A stretch of 64,000 nucleotides of DNA from Croceivirga lutea. GTDB taxonomy: Bacteria > Bacteroidota > Bacteroidia > Flavobacteriales > Flavobacteriaceae. The notes under the pieces were generated by a model. That model saw nothing but the letters and a program-made list of their open reading frames with translations, was not told where the DNA came from and ran no database searches. The stretch is taken from positions 62,001-126,000 of the forward strand of contig NZ_JACJUK010000004.1 in the NCBI RefSeq assembly GCF_014235875.1, given 5' to 3'. A program made the translations under genes and the position numbers. Positions 50,888-59,037 of this stretch are shown here, piece by piece. How positions within the stretch are numbered: position 1 is the stretch's first letter; each line of letters opens with the position of its first letter.

Positions 50888-52309
50888 ATGAAAACAAAAC
50901 TACTGCTCACCTCACTAGTTGTACTATTTTTTAGCCACTATAATTACGCCCAAGATATTACGCTTAAAAAAGGAGTAATCATTGATAGTCTTAACATTAT
51001 AAATGTTGAAGGTGAAACCTTTGCTTTGTATTTACCCAAAAACTATGAAAATAAAGGTACTTGGCCCTTATTTGTGGCAATAGACGTTAATGGAAAAGGA
51101 GCAGAAGTAATTACTAAATTCAGAGCTGCAGCAGAAGAGCATAATTATGTTTTAATAGCCCCAAATACACTAAAAGACACCATAGGGTTAGATGAAAATG
51201 TCAAAAAAATTGGTAGAGCAATAAATACTGGAACAGGTCTATTCAATATCAATAGCAGTAGAATTTATGTAGGTGGTTTTGATGCAGGTGCAAGGTTGGC
51301 AAATGTTATTCCTATAATTTATAATTCAGTTTCTGGTGTTTTAGCTTGTGGAGCTACTTTTGCAAATACGGAATTAATTACTAGAAAAAATCCTTTTCAT
51401 TTTATCGGTATAGTTGGTAAAGAAGATTTTACCTATACCGAAATTTTAGAAACCGAAAAATTGTTGAATAGATTAAAATTTGATAATAATATTCTGTCTT
51501 TTAATGGCGGTAAAGAATGGCCTAGTTTAGAGTTGTTATCTAAGGGTTTTCAATATTTCACGCTAAGAGCTATGGCTAGAGATTTTGCTACCAAAGATTC
51601 CACTTTTATATCCTCAAGTTTTTTAAATGATTTTAATGCGGTTGCATCCCTAGAAAGAGAAGGAAAAAAATTGATGGCCTACCGTGCACTTATTGAGATG
51701 CAAAATGCATATCGAGATTTAAAACCAATAGATTCTATTGAAAATAGAATAAAAGCATTGAAAAAAGATAAAGACTTTAGACAATTAAACAGAAACCAAG
51801 AAGCCGCTTTTTTCAAAGAAGAATTTCTAAAAGAGGATTACCAGTTTGCATTAGAGGATGACATATTAACTTACAATTACAATAATTTAGGCTGGTGGAA
51901 TTACCAGATAAAAGAATTGCAAAAATTTGTAAATGGTAAAACCTTGGCAGAACAACAAATGGGTAAGCGCTTAATTGGTTTTATTAACGCCATTGTTGCT
52001 GACCAAATAGACCTTTTTAAAGCAAATGCAGAGGTTGATGATGAAGCAGTTATTCTATTAAGCATGTTAAAAACTATTGTTGCTCCTAAAGATTATAACT
52101 ACTATTTAGATGTAATAGCATTAAGTTCAAAATATGAGGAATATGGCACGGCAATTTTCTATTTAGAAGAATTGCTTAAAAATGGTTTCAAAGACAAGGA
52201 TAAACTTTATAATTTAGAGCATACAGCCTTACTTAGAATAATGCCTGAGTACAATGATTTAATTGCCGAGTATTTAACTGATGCTCGATATGAAATTAAG
52301 GAGGAATAA
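50888..52309 (+). CDS. Exported alpha/beta-hydrolase-fold protein lacking a nucleophile serine
   Basis: 473 residues with a signal peptide (to NYAQ, about residue 21). Residues about 40-210 follow an esterase/PHB-depolymerase-like alpha/beta hydrolase pattern: FALYLPKNYENKGTWPLFV, YVLIAPNT and SRIYVGGFDAGARLA. The position of the GxSxG elbow is occupied by GGFDAG, so the nucleophile is Asp or absent. The remaining half is helical and repeat-like (about 230-470). It is either an inactive scaffold or a divergent enzyme. The DUF1684 gene follows about 65 bp later. Confidence 0.65.
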   Translation: MKTKLLLTSLVVLFFSHYNYAQDITLKKGVIIDSLNIINVEGETFALYLPKNYENKGTWPLFVAIDVNGKGAEVITKFRAAAEEHNYVLIAPNTLKDTIGLDENVKKIGRAINTGTGLFNINSSRIYVGGFDAGARLANVIPIIYNSVSGVLACGATFANTELITRKNPFHFIGIVGKEDFTYTEILETEKLLNRLKFDNNILSFNGGKEWPSLELLSKGFQYFTLRAMARDFATKDSTFISSSFLNDFNAVASLEREGKKLMAYRALIEMQNAYRDLKPIDSIENRIKALKKDKDFRQLNRNQEAAFFKEEFLKEDYQFALEDDILTYNYNNLGWWNYQIKELQKFVNGKTLAEQQMGKRLIGFINAIVADQIDLFKANAEVDDEAVILLSMLKTIVAPKDYNYYLDVIALSSKYEEYGTAIFYLEELLKNGFKDKDKLYNLEHTALLRIMPEYNDLIAEYLTDARYEIKEE

Positions 52310-52373
52310 CAGCTTTCCAATATCATTATAAGAGGTTGTATTTTTGAAGTGCTCAACAATAAATTTCTTGCTA

Positions 52374-53015
52374 ATGAAAAGCTATTTCGTATTTTTTTTA
52401 CTGTTGATTTTAGCCTGTAATAATGGTAAAAAATATCATGATGAGAATACAGTGCTAACCCAAGAAACACCTGCTGCAATTGCAGCTATACTTCAGTTTC
52501 AAAAAGAGTTGAATGAGGAATACAAAAATCCAGAAACTTCCCCGTTACCAGACAGGTTGCGTGCAAAATTTGAAACCTTAGATTTTTTTGAGCCAGACAC
52601 CAATTATGTGGTAACGGCTAAATTAGAAAAAACGCCAGATTCCGAACCTTTTTTTATGCCTACAACAACAGATAGAAAGAGTATGGAGAAAGTTTATGCC
52701 ATTGCTCGTTTTAGTTTAAACGGAAAACAACATCAATTAGAAATTTATCAAAGTTTAGATTTATTGGAAGAAGAGGGTTTTGAAGATTATTTGTTTTTGC
52801 CGTTTTTAGATCAAACAAATGGTAATGAAACTTATGGTGGAGGTAGGTATATAGATTTAAAATTGCCAGAAGGGGATACCATGGTTATTGACTTTAATAG
52901 GGCTTACAATCCCTATTGTGTCTATAATAAAAAATACTCCTGCCCCTTGGTGCCAAGGCAAAATTATTTAGAAACCAAAGTGATGGCAGGAGTACGAGAC
53001 TTTAAAAAGAACTAA
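52374..53015 (+). CDS. DUF1684 lipoprotein
   Basis: 213 residues from the ATG at 52374, which begins a lipoprotein signal (FFLLLILAC, Cys near 15); a TTG-initiated version 10 codons longer is unlikely. The body matches DUF1684: KFETLDFFEPDTNYVVTAKL, TTTDRKSMEKVYAIARFSLN and the terminal NPYCVYNKKYSCPLVPRQNY with its Cys pair. Role unknown. A terminator follows immediately. Confidence 0.9.
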   Translation: MKSYFVFFLLLILACNNGKKYHDENTVLTQETPAAIAAILQFQKELNEEYKNPETSPLPDRLRAKFETLDFFEPDTNYVVTAKLEKTPDSEPFFMPTTTDRKSMEKVYAIARFSLNGKQHQLEIYQSLDLLEEEGFEDYLFLPFLDQTNGNETYGGGRYIDLKLPEGDTMVIDFNRAYNPYCVYNKKYSCPLVPRQNYLETKVMAGVRDFKKN

Positions 53016-53016
53016 A

Positions 53017-53046
53017 AAATCCCTCAACAAACTGCTGAGGGATTTC
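53017..53046. terminator. Terminator between DUF1684 and the porin gene
   Basis: AAATCCCTCA pairs with TGAGGGATTT; A and T tracts on both sides allow use by both convergent genes. Confidence 0.8.
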
Positions 53047-53075
53047 ATTTGCAACTATCTATAAACGGAATTCAA

Positions 53076-54110
53076 TTAATCAAAAGAATAAATTGCTGCT
53101 ATTGCAAAAGATGATAAGCTGTCTGAAGCCAATCCATCTGAATCTAAAAAGGCACCATCAGCACTATCTAATCTAATTTCTGGTTTTATAATTAAGTTGT
53201 CTTTAGTAAAGCTTCCTGTTAGGGTAAGTGCTAAAACATCATCATAATTATCGCCACCATCAGCAGTTGCTGCAAAATATTCACCTCTAAGTCCGATAGC
53301 AAAACTATCAGAAGTAGATAATTGTGGGTATAATGCTAAACCGTAGAAACCAGTATCAGCTTCATCATTAGTATTGTATGCAGCGTTAACCCCTAAGAAG
53401 AAGTCCTCAGAAATATCTACACCACCAGTATAATCAATTTCAAAACCTAAACCTCCGTTTTTACCACTGTCGTAGTAAAGGTTAAGAAACTGACCGTAAA
53501 CACCTAATTGAGCTCCTAAAGAATATTCACCAGTTCCACTAATATCATTGGTATCCCATGGGTTCATAATACCAAGCATTAAGCTAACATCATCAGATAA
53601 AGCAAAATCTGCTTTAACCCCTAAATGAGAGAATGGACCATTTGAGAATAAGTAAGATACGCTGTAGTTGAAGTTAGCTTGTGGAGCTATTACCTCATAC
53701 CCTAAGAATGTATTAAAACGACCAATAGTTAAGGTTGTGCTTTCAGAAACATTCCAATATGCATAGGCCTGATTGATAATACCGTTTAAAACATCGTTGT
53801 TAAACGTAGCTTCAGTACCTCTGGGGCCAAAAACTAAATCAACTACTACACCGGTAGAACCAGATTCATAACTACCAATTAAATTGGCCATACCTAGAGC
53901 AAAACCAGTTTGGTTTGCAAAAGATGTTGGAGTAGCTGTCGTAGCGTCTCCGGCATCGTTAAACGTAGTTCTAAAATAAGCATCTACACTACCAGAAAAA
54001 GATAATGGACTTGTAGTATCGTCATCTTGAGCAACTGCAGTTAAGGTAACTAATGCTGTTACTAGTAATAGTGATTTTTTTATGTATTTTGTAATTGTAA
54101 TCGCTTTCAT
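53076..54110 (-). CDS. Outer-membrane beta-barrel (porin-like) protein of the ammonium operon
   Basis: 344 residues from the ATG at 54110; an upstream in-frame start at 54200 would add 30 residues unlike a signal and is rejected. A signal peptide (ITKYIKKSLLLVTALVTLTA) is followed by a chain of beta strands with Gly/aromatic alternation and acidic loops, beginning LSFSGSVDAYFRTTF and ending in SFAIAAIYSFD with a C-terminal aromatic, as in outer-membrane barrels. It follows amtB on the same strand with only a hairpin between. I infer a channel that helps ammonium or small N compounds across the outer membrane. Confidence 0.82.
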   Translation of the reverse strand: MKAITITKYIKKSLLLVTALVTLTAVAQDDDTTSPLSFSGSVDAYFRTTFNDAGDATTATPTSFANQTGFALGMANLIGSYESGSTGVVVDLVFGPRGTEATFNNDVLNGIINQAYAYWNVSESTTLTIGRFNTFLGYEVIAPQANFNYSVSYLFSNGPFSHLGVKADFALSDDVSLMLGIMNPWDTNDISGTGEYSLGAQLGVYGQFLNLYYDSGKNGGLGFEIDYTGGVDISEDFFLGVNAAYNTNDEADTGFYGLALYPQLSTSDSFAIGLRGEYFAATADGGDNYDDVLALTLTGSFTKDNLIIKPEIRLDSADGAFLDSDGLASDSLSSFAIAAIYSFD

Positions 54111-54179
54111 AATATGAATAATTAGGCCTGAACAACAGGCTGTTGTTTTTAAATTTTGTGTATTTGAAAAGGTTACTAA

Positions 54180-54206
54180 ACGGAGTGTTCTGCCAAACAC
54201 TCCGTT
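54180..54206 (-). terminator. Hairpin between amtB and the porin gene
   Basis: ACGGAGTGTT and AACACTCCGT form a perfect 10-bp stem. In the minus direction only a short T stretch follows, so it may be an attenuator or processing site rather than a full stop. Confidence 0.55.
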
Positions 54207-54215
54207 GCTTTTTAT

Positions 54216-55472
54216 TTAGTTTTCGTGAGCGTGGAAATCAGCGTAAGCCTCCATACCATGCTCGTGTAGGTCCAAACCTTCTAGCTCTTCTTTTTCAGAA
54301 ACTCTAATACCTGCTATTTTCTTAATTGTAAATAGAATAATAAATGCCGTTACTGTGCAGAATGTAGCTGCAGCACCTACACCTGCTAATTGAACTAAGA
54401 ATTGGTCAAAACTTGCAAGGGCTCCAAAAATACCTACCGCAAGTGTACCCCAGATTCCGCAGATTAAGTGTACCGCTACAGCACCAACTGGGTCATCTAA
54501 TTTTAATTTATCTATAAGTGCAACACCAAAAACAATTACAACACCTGCGATTAAACCAATAATAACAGCTTCGTTAGGTGACATTTGGTCTGCACCTGCG
54601 GTAATACCAACTAGACCTCCCAAAATACCATTCATGAACATGGTTAGGTCATAATTCTTGTATTTTATCCAAGAGGTAAGGAATGCAGAAACACCACCAG
54701 CTGCTGCTGCCAAAGAGGTTGTTACTAAAACTAACGAAGTTAATTCTGGGTCTGCAGATAAAACAGAACCACCATTAAATCCAAACCATCCTAACCATAA
54801 AATTAATACACCTGCCGCTGCTAAAGGTAAACTGTGACCTGGTATTGCTTTTGGTTTACCATCTTCGCCAAATTTTCCAATTCTGGCACCTAAAAGATAA
54901 ATGGCAATAAGTGCCGCCCATCCACCTACTGAGTGTACCAAAGTTGAACCTGCAAAATCATAGAAACCTTCGGCTTCACCGTAAGTTAAAGAAGAAAGGA
55001 ATCCACCACCCCATTGCCATGAACCTACTATTGGGTATACCAACCCAACATAAACAATGGTGAAAATCATAAACGGACCTAGTTTTACACGTTCTGCTAC
55101 TGCTCCAGATACAATTGTTGCTGCCGTGGCAGCGAACATTCCTTGAAATAGAAAATCTGTCCACCAAGTGTAACCACCATCAGCATATTCAGGTGTCATA
55201 CCGTTTTCAGGGGCCGCAATACCAAAACCTGCAAATTTTAAAAATCCGAAATCACCATCTTCAAAACCTGGGTACATAAGGTTGAAGCCACCTATGTAAT
55301 AAAGTAGTAATCCTACGGTAATAATAAATACATTTTTAAATAGAATATTAACTGTATTCTTTTGCCTAGTTAGACCTATTTCTAAAAAAGAGAATCCAAG
55401 GTGCATGAAAAATACCAAAGCGGTACAAATCATCATCCATACGTTGTTAGCTGTAAATAATCCTGCTTCCAT
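54216..55472 (-). CDS. amtB: Ammonium transporter
   Basis: 418 residues with eleven predicted helices. The twin pore histidines are in TLVHSVGGWAALIA (near 178) and AVHLICGIWGTLAVG (near 338). GGGFLSSLTYGEAEGFYDFAGST and LGWFGFNGGS are family landmarks. The long C-terminal tail (EKEELEGLDLHEHGMEAYADF) can interact with PII. It imports ammonium. It lies 25 bp downstream of glnK, in the classical order. Confidence 0.96.
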   Translation of the reverse strand: MEAGLFTANNVWMMICTALVFFMHLGFSFLEIGLTRQKNTVNILFKNVFIITVGLLLYYIGGFNLMYPGFEDGDFGFLKFAGFGIAAPENGMTPEYADGGYTWWTDFLFQGMFAATAATIVSGAVAERVKLGPFMIFTIVYVGLVYPIVGSWQWGGGFLSSLTYGEAEGFYDFAGSTLVHSVGGWAALIAIYLLGARIGKFGEDGKPKAIPGHSLPLAAAGVLILWLGWFGFNGGSVLSADPELTSLVLVTTSLAAAAGGVSAFLTSWIKYKNYDLTMFMNGILGGLVGITAGADQMSPNEAVIIGLIAGVVIVFGVALIDKLKLDDPVGAVAVHLICGIWGTLAVGIFGALASFDQFLVQLAGVGAAATFCTVTAFIILFTIKKIAGIRVSEKEELEGLDLHEHGMEAYADFHAHEN

Positions 55473-55497
55473 AATAATAAAGTTTGTTGGTTTGATG

Positions 55498-55836
55498 TTA
55501 GTTAATGCCGGCCTGACCGCTTTCTTTTGTTCTAATTCTGTAAGCTTCTACTATATCGCTAACAAAGATTTTTCCATCTCCAACGTTACCGGTTTCAGCA
55601 GAATCTAAAATGCATTGCACCGTTTTCTCTAGATACTCATCAGATACTACTATGGATATGTATCTTCTTTGTATATCTGAAGTACTATAAGATATACCAC
55701 GATATACGTGTCCTTGTTTTTCATTTCCAACTCCAGTTACATCCCAGTAGCTAAAGAAGTTCACCTCAATTTGATGCAGTGCTTTTTTCACCTCATCAAA
55801 TTTTGACTTTCGAATAATTGCCTCGACTTTTTTCAT
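55498..55836 (-). CDS. glnK: PII-family nitrogen regulatory protein
   Basis: 112 residues. The T-loop region (GNEKQGHVYRGISYSTSDIQ) carries a Tyr at position 50, corresponding to the uridylylated Tyr51 of E. coli. The B-loop TGNVGDGKIFV and the C-loop RIRTKESGQAG bind ATP and 2-oxoglutarate. GlnK binds and closes AmtB when nitrogen is plentiful. It is the promoter-proximal gene of glnK-amtB-porin. Whether the Tyr is modified here is unknown. Confidence 0.95.
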   Translation of the reverse strand: MKKVEAIIRKSKFDEVKKALHQIEVNFFSYWDVTGVGNEKQGHVYRGISYSTSDIQRRYISIVVSDEYLEKTVQCILDSAETGNVGDGKIFVSDIVEAYRIRTKESGQAGIN

Positions 55837-55858
55837 GATTAAATAATTAATTGAGTGC

Positions 55859-55866
55859 CAAATATA
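55859..55866 (-). promoter_or_regulatory. -7 element of the glnK-amtB operon
   Basis: TATATTTG on the minus strand (complement of CAAATATA), 22 bases before the glnK ATG, a perfect TAnnTTTG. No TTG was clear at the expected distance. A nitrogen-responsive activator might compensate. Confidence 0.6.
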
Positions 55867-56088
55867 TGTTAACGAAAATTTAATCCTATTAAAAACGAGG
55901 GGTATTGATTCATTTTTTAGATAAATAAAAAATATACCCTCTTTTTTTAGGGGTATGCAAAAAAATACAACTATATATTTTTGATATGCCCAATTAATCG
56001 CCTTGAGCGAATTCTATCAATTGTGATAAATTGATAAGAAAACCCGATTAAGTGTTAATTCTGTAAAAAAATGGGGGTGTGATTAGTA

Positions 56089-56454
56089 TTATTTAGAAAA
56101 ATAAAGACCAGCAGCTACGGCAGCAATACCAACCATGACACTTAAGGCAAGGTAAATAGCAAAATTAGTGAGGTCACCAGCTTTTAGTAAGGAGTGTTTT
56201 TCAAACGCAAAAGTTGAAAATGTAGTAAAGCCACCACAAAATCCTGTTGCTAGTAAAAGTGTGGTGTTAGAAGAAATAAGGTTTTCTTTAGCAGATAATC
56301 CTAGAATAAGACCAATTAAAAAACAGCCAATAATATTTACGGTAAAAGTTCCAAGAAAGAAATTGCTTAGATATGGATTTAAACTTTTGGAGATAAGGTA
56401 TCTTGTTACGCTACCTAAACCGCCTCCTAGAAAGACTAGAAGAATTTGTTTCAT
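56089..56454 (-). CDS. crcB: Fluoride channel
   Basis: 121 residues with four membrane helices. Family motifs GGGLGSVTRYLIS, NIIGCFLIGLI and GFCGGFTTFSTFAFE are complete, including the phenylalanine box in TTFSTF. It exports fluoride as a dual-topology dimer. It is preceded 16 bp upstream by a 59-residue membrane protein gene on the same strand, with a promoter before that. No fluoride riboswitch is evident in the short leader. Confidence 0.96.
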   Translation of the reverse strand: MKQILLVFLGGGLGSVTRYLISKSLNPYLSNFFLGTFTVNIIGCFLIGLILGLSAKENLISSNTTLLLATGFCGGFTTFSTFAFEKHSLLKAGDLTNFAIYLALSVMVGIAAVAAGLYFSK

Positions 56455-56470
56455 ACCTTAAAGGTATAAC

Positions 56471-56650
56471 CTAAACCGCTTTTTTGTATTCGGGTTCAGA
56501 AATTTGTTTTGGTAACGCTTTTGGAATAGCATTTTCAGAGACCTTCATAAACGTTCTTCTGAAGCTTTCTTTAGCGCCGTTTACACTGAAAATCAGTAAG
56601 ATGGCGTTAATTGCTAATAGTATGGTCAAGATTCCAAAAAAGGTCGTCAT
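56471..56650 (-). CDS. Small membrane protein (59 aa)
   Basis: 59 residues from the ATG at 56650. One N-terminal membrane helix (FFGILTILLAINAILLIFS) is followed by a basic, Pro-rich tail (SFRRTFMKVSENAIPKALP). A longer frame from 56734 is not supported, because its extension overlaps the promoter. It probably shares a transcript with crcB. No family name is recalled. Confidence 0.75.
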   Translation of the reverse strand: MTTFFGILTILLAINAILLIFSVNGAKESFRRTFMKVSENAIPKALPKQISEPEYKKAV

Positions 56651-56671
56651 ATTGACTAGGTTATTTGAATA

Positions 56672-56679
56672 CAAAAGTA
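56672..56679 (-). promoter_or_regulatory. -7 element of the small-membrane-protein/crcB operon
   Basis: TACTTTTG on the minus strand, 21 bases before the ATG at 56650; it also overlaps the region that a longer start would require. Confidence 0.6.
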
Positions 56680-56759
56680 CAGGTTTTCTTAAGCAATAAC
56701 TTTTTATTAAGAAAAATGTTGCGTAACGCGGCATTTTTGTGGTGTAATCAAATAATTGG

Positions 56760-56951
56760 TTAATTTTTTAAGACATTCTTTATTACAAAAAGAATAATTA
56801 TAAATCCAATCAATAAATAAAGGACCCATTTTGCGCCTTTATAATTCTTATTATGAAGATTTTTGTCCTTTTTGTAAGATAAAACGATAATAATTGTAAA
56901 TACAACTATAAATAGGAGTGCAAATATTAGTTGCCCAGAAGAAAATGGCAT
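56760..56951 (-). CDS. Small two-helix membrane protein (63 aa)
   Basis: 63 residues with two membrane helices (LIFALLFIVVFTIIIVLSY and WVLYLLIGFIIILFVIK) separated by a basic loop KKDKNLHNKNYKGAK. A -7 element TAATTTTG on the minus strand (56968-56975) is 16 bases upstream. Diverges from the MazG-like gene. Similar small proteins are common in Flavobacteriaceae; no function is known. Confidence 0.78.
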   Translation of the reverse strand: MPFSSGQLIFALLFIVVFTIIIVLSYKKDKNLHNKNYKGAKWVLYLLIGFIIILFVIKNVLKN

Positions 56952-56981
56952 AGCTTGTGAATTTGGACAAAATTACATCAA

Positions 56982-57368
56982 ATGAATCAAAAAATTAATG
57001 CAGTAAAGGAGTTTCATAAAGCCTTTGGATTGGGAGTGCTTAATTCACCAAAAGCCAATTTAGGTAAACAAAAAAATAGATTGCGTTTTAAATTAATGCA
57101 AGAAGAAAATGAAGAATATTTAGAAGCTTGTGAAGATAATGATTTGGTTGAAGTAGCCGATGCTTTAGGAGATATGTTATACATTTTATGTGGTACAATA
57201 CTAGAACATGGCATGCAGCATAAAATTGAAGAGGTTTTTAACGAAATTCATAATAGTAACATGAGCAAACTAGGTAAAGATGGTAAACCTATTTATAGAG
57301 AAGATGGTAAAGTTATGAAGGGGCCAAACTATTTTAAACCAAACATTAAAGCAATACTAAACAAATAA
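56982..57368 (+). CDS. MazG-like nucleoside triphosphate pyrophosphohydrolase
   Basis: 128 residues. The metal site follows the MazG pattern: an E-rich helix QEENEEYLEA (near 40-49) then LVEVADALGDMLYI (near 55-68), giving the ExxE...ExxD arrangement. C-terminal segments SNMSKLGKDGKPIYREDGKV and GPNYFKP mark the subgroup related to phage/bacterial MazG-like or PRA-PH proteins. It should hydrolyse NTPs or modified dNTPs to NMP and PPi. It is convergent with ilvE across a palindromic terminator. Confidence 0.87.
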   Translation: MNQKINAVKEFHKAFGLGVLNSPKANLGKQKNRLRFKLMQEENEEYLEACEDNDLVEVADALGDMLYILCGTILEHGMQHKIEEVFNEIHNSNMSKLGKDGKPIYREDGKVMKGPNYFKPNIKAILNK

Positions 57369-57397
57369 AAAAAGCACCCAATTGGGTGCTTTTTTTA
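57367..57397. terminator. Bidirectional terminator
   Basis: AAAAGCACCCAATTGGGTGCTTTT is a perfect palindrome with A/T tracts, between the convergent MazG-like and ilvE genes. It extends into the space just after both stop codons. Confidence 0.85.
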
Positions 57398-58462
57398 TTT
57401 TACTTGGTATCTCCAATTAAATGGGTCATCAGCTAAATTGTATTGTATAGCAGTTATTTTCTTCTTTAAAGAATCTGCAAAGCTATTTTCTAACTTAGGT
57501 AATTCATAGTCTTTTCCTTGGTATCCAAAACCTGAAATAGGTGAAATTACTGCAGCAGTTCCGGCACCAAACATTTCTTTTAAAGAACTGTTGTTAGCGG
57601 CTTCAATTATTTCAGAAACTTTTAATTTGCGGACTTCAGTTTTTATTCCCTCATTTTCCGCCAATTGTAAAATACTTTTACGGGTAATACCATCTAGAAT
57701 TCTGTCACTTGTTGGTGCAGTTATCAAAGTATCACCAATGCGAACAAATATATTCATGGCACCAGCTTCTTCTATATATTCATGAGTGTTATCGTCTGTC
57801 CAGATAACCTGTTGGTAGCCTTTATCTGTAGCTAGTTTAGTAGGGTAAAACTGTGCTGCATAATTACCACCAGCTTTAGCATAGCCTACCCCACCGTTTG
57901 CTGCTCTTGCGTAAGTTTCTTCTATTAAAACGCTAACCTCTCCAGCAAAGTAAGGACCAGAAGGTGCGGTGCAAATTAAAAAGGTATACTTGTCTGCGGG
58001 CGAAGCATGAAAACCATTTCCAGAGGCAAACATAAACGGTCTTATGTATAAAGAACTACCTTCAGTTTGTGGTATCCAATCTTTATCTACTTGCAATAGC
58101 GTAGAGAGGCCTTCCATAAAATACTCTTGAGGAATTTCTGGCATTGCCATTCTTGCTGCAGATTTGTTTAATCTACTATGATTATCTAAAGGTCTAAATA
58201 ACCATATCTTATCTTCTTTGTCTTTATATGCCTTCATACCTTCAAAAATGGATTGACCATAATGAAAAATTTTAGCTGAAGGATCTAGAGAAATTTTTTG
58301 GTATGGAATTACTTTTGGTGCGGACCAGACGCCATTTTCATATTCGCAGACCATCATGTGGTCAGAAAAAATACTACCAAAAGGTAGGTTATTAAAATCT
58401 ACCGAAGCTAGCTTGCTTTCTTTGGTCTTCTCAACCGAGATTTTGTTTAGTTGCATTTCCAT
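57395..58462 (-). CDS. ilvE: Branched-chain amino acid aminotransferase
   Basis: 355 residues, the larger IlvE group. PLP fold IV. Segments are KIFHYGQSIFEGMKAYKDKE, RPLDNHSRLNKSAARMAMPE, YIRPFMFASG and YAKAGGNYAAQFYPT (PLP Lys region). EEAGAMNIFV and GITRKSILQLAENEG follow in the C-terminal half. It interconverts leucine, isoleucine and valine with their 2-oxo acids. It stands alone and faces the MazG-like gene. Confidence 0.95.
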   Translation of the reverse strand: MEMQLNKISVEKTKESKLASVDFNNLPFGSIFSDHMMVCEYENGVWSAPKVIPYQKISLDPSAKIFHYGQSIFEGMKAYKDKEDKIWLFRPLDNHSRLNKSAARMAMPEIPQEYFMEGLSTLLQVDKDWIPQTEGSSLYIRPFMFASGNGFHASPADKYTFLICTAPSGPYFAGEVSVLIEETYARAANGGVGYAKAGGNYAAQFYPTKLATDKGYQQVIWTDDNTHEYIEEAGAMNIFVRIGDTLITAPTSDRILDGITRKSILQLAENEGIKTEVRKLKVSEIIEAANNSSLKEMFGAGTAAVISPISGFGYQGKDYELPKLENSFADSLKKKITAIQYNLADDPFNWRYQVK

Positions 58463-58519
58463 AAACCATTATTTAACAAATAAAATTAGGTATTTCCAGC
58501 TTCATATTAGGCAGCTTTG

Positions 58520-58527
58520 TACCTTTG
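58520..58527 (+). promoter_or_regulatory. -7 element of the DUF4920 gene
   Basis: TACCTTTG, perfect TAnnTTTG, 40 bases before the ATG at 58568. Confidence 0.55.
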
Positions 58528-58567
58528 GACTACAAAAATGTTAATACCGCGTCAATTTTTTTAGAAT

Positions 58568-59032
58568 ATGAAAAATTTTAACAAAATACTTGTATTATTT
58601 CTAGGCTTATTACCCATTTGTATACTTGCACAATCTTCTGAAAGTTTTGAGTTGTTTGGAGAGCGATTTGAAATTCAAGAAAATTTGGGCAATTCAATTG
58701 ATTTTTCTTCTATCCAAAAAGGTGAAAATTTAAATACGCAACTTGAGGGTCAAATAACAGAAGTTTGCCAAGCTAAAGGTTGCTGGATGAAAGTAAATCT
58801 TGCTAATGGAGAAGAAGTTTTTGTACGATTTAAAGATTACGGTTTTTTTGTGCCAACCAATTCTGCAGAGAAAACCGTAGTAATGAATGGTGTAGCATTT
58901 ATCGAAGAAATGTCTGTTGAAGACCAACAGCATTATGCTGAAGATGAAGGTGCTTCTAAAGAAGAAATTGAAAAAATAACTTCGCCGAAGAAAACGTATC
59001 GTTTTGAGGCAAATGGTGTATACATTAATTAA
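58568..59032 (+). CDS. DUF4920 exported protein
   Basis: 154 residues with a signal peptide (to ILAQ, about residue 22). The core AQSSESFELFGERFE, EGQITEVCQAKGCWMKV (Cys pair near 68-73) and VRFKDYGFFVPTN is the DUF4920 pattern, an OB-like small beta protein. Role unknown. mnmD follows 5 bp after its stop, so they share a message. Confidence 0.88.
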   Translation: MKNFNKILVLFLGLLPICILAQSSESFELFGERFEIQENLGNSIDFSSIQKGENLNTQLEGQITEVCQAKGCWMKVNLANGEEVFVRFKDYGFFVPTNSAEKTVVMNGVAFIEEMSVEDQQHYAEDEGASKEEIEKITSPKKTYRFEANGVYIN

Positions 59033-59037
59033 GGTAG

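Noticed and set aside
54111-54200. Longer N-terminus for the porin gene
   Set aside because: The added residues do not form a signal peptide and include a hairpin region; the ATG at 54110 starts a good signal peptide.
56168-56461. Fluoride riboswitch or plus-strand gene over crcB
   Set aside because: The plus-strand frame is antisense to crcB. The leader of the crcB transcript is only about 20 bases and then a coding region, leaving no room for a riboswitch.
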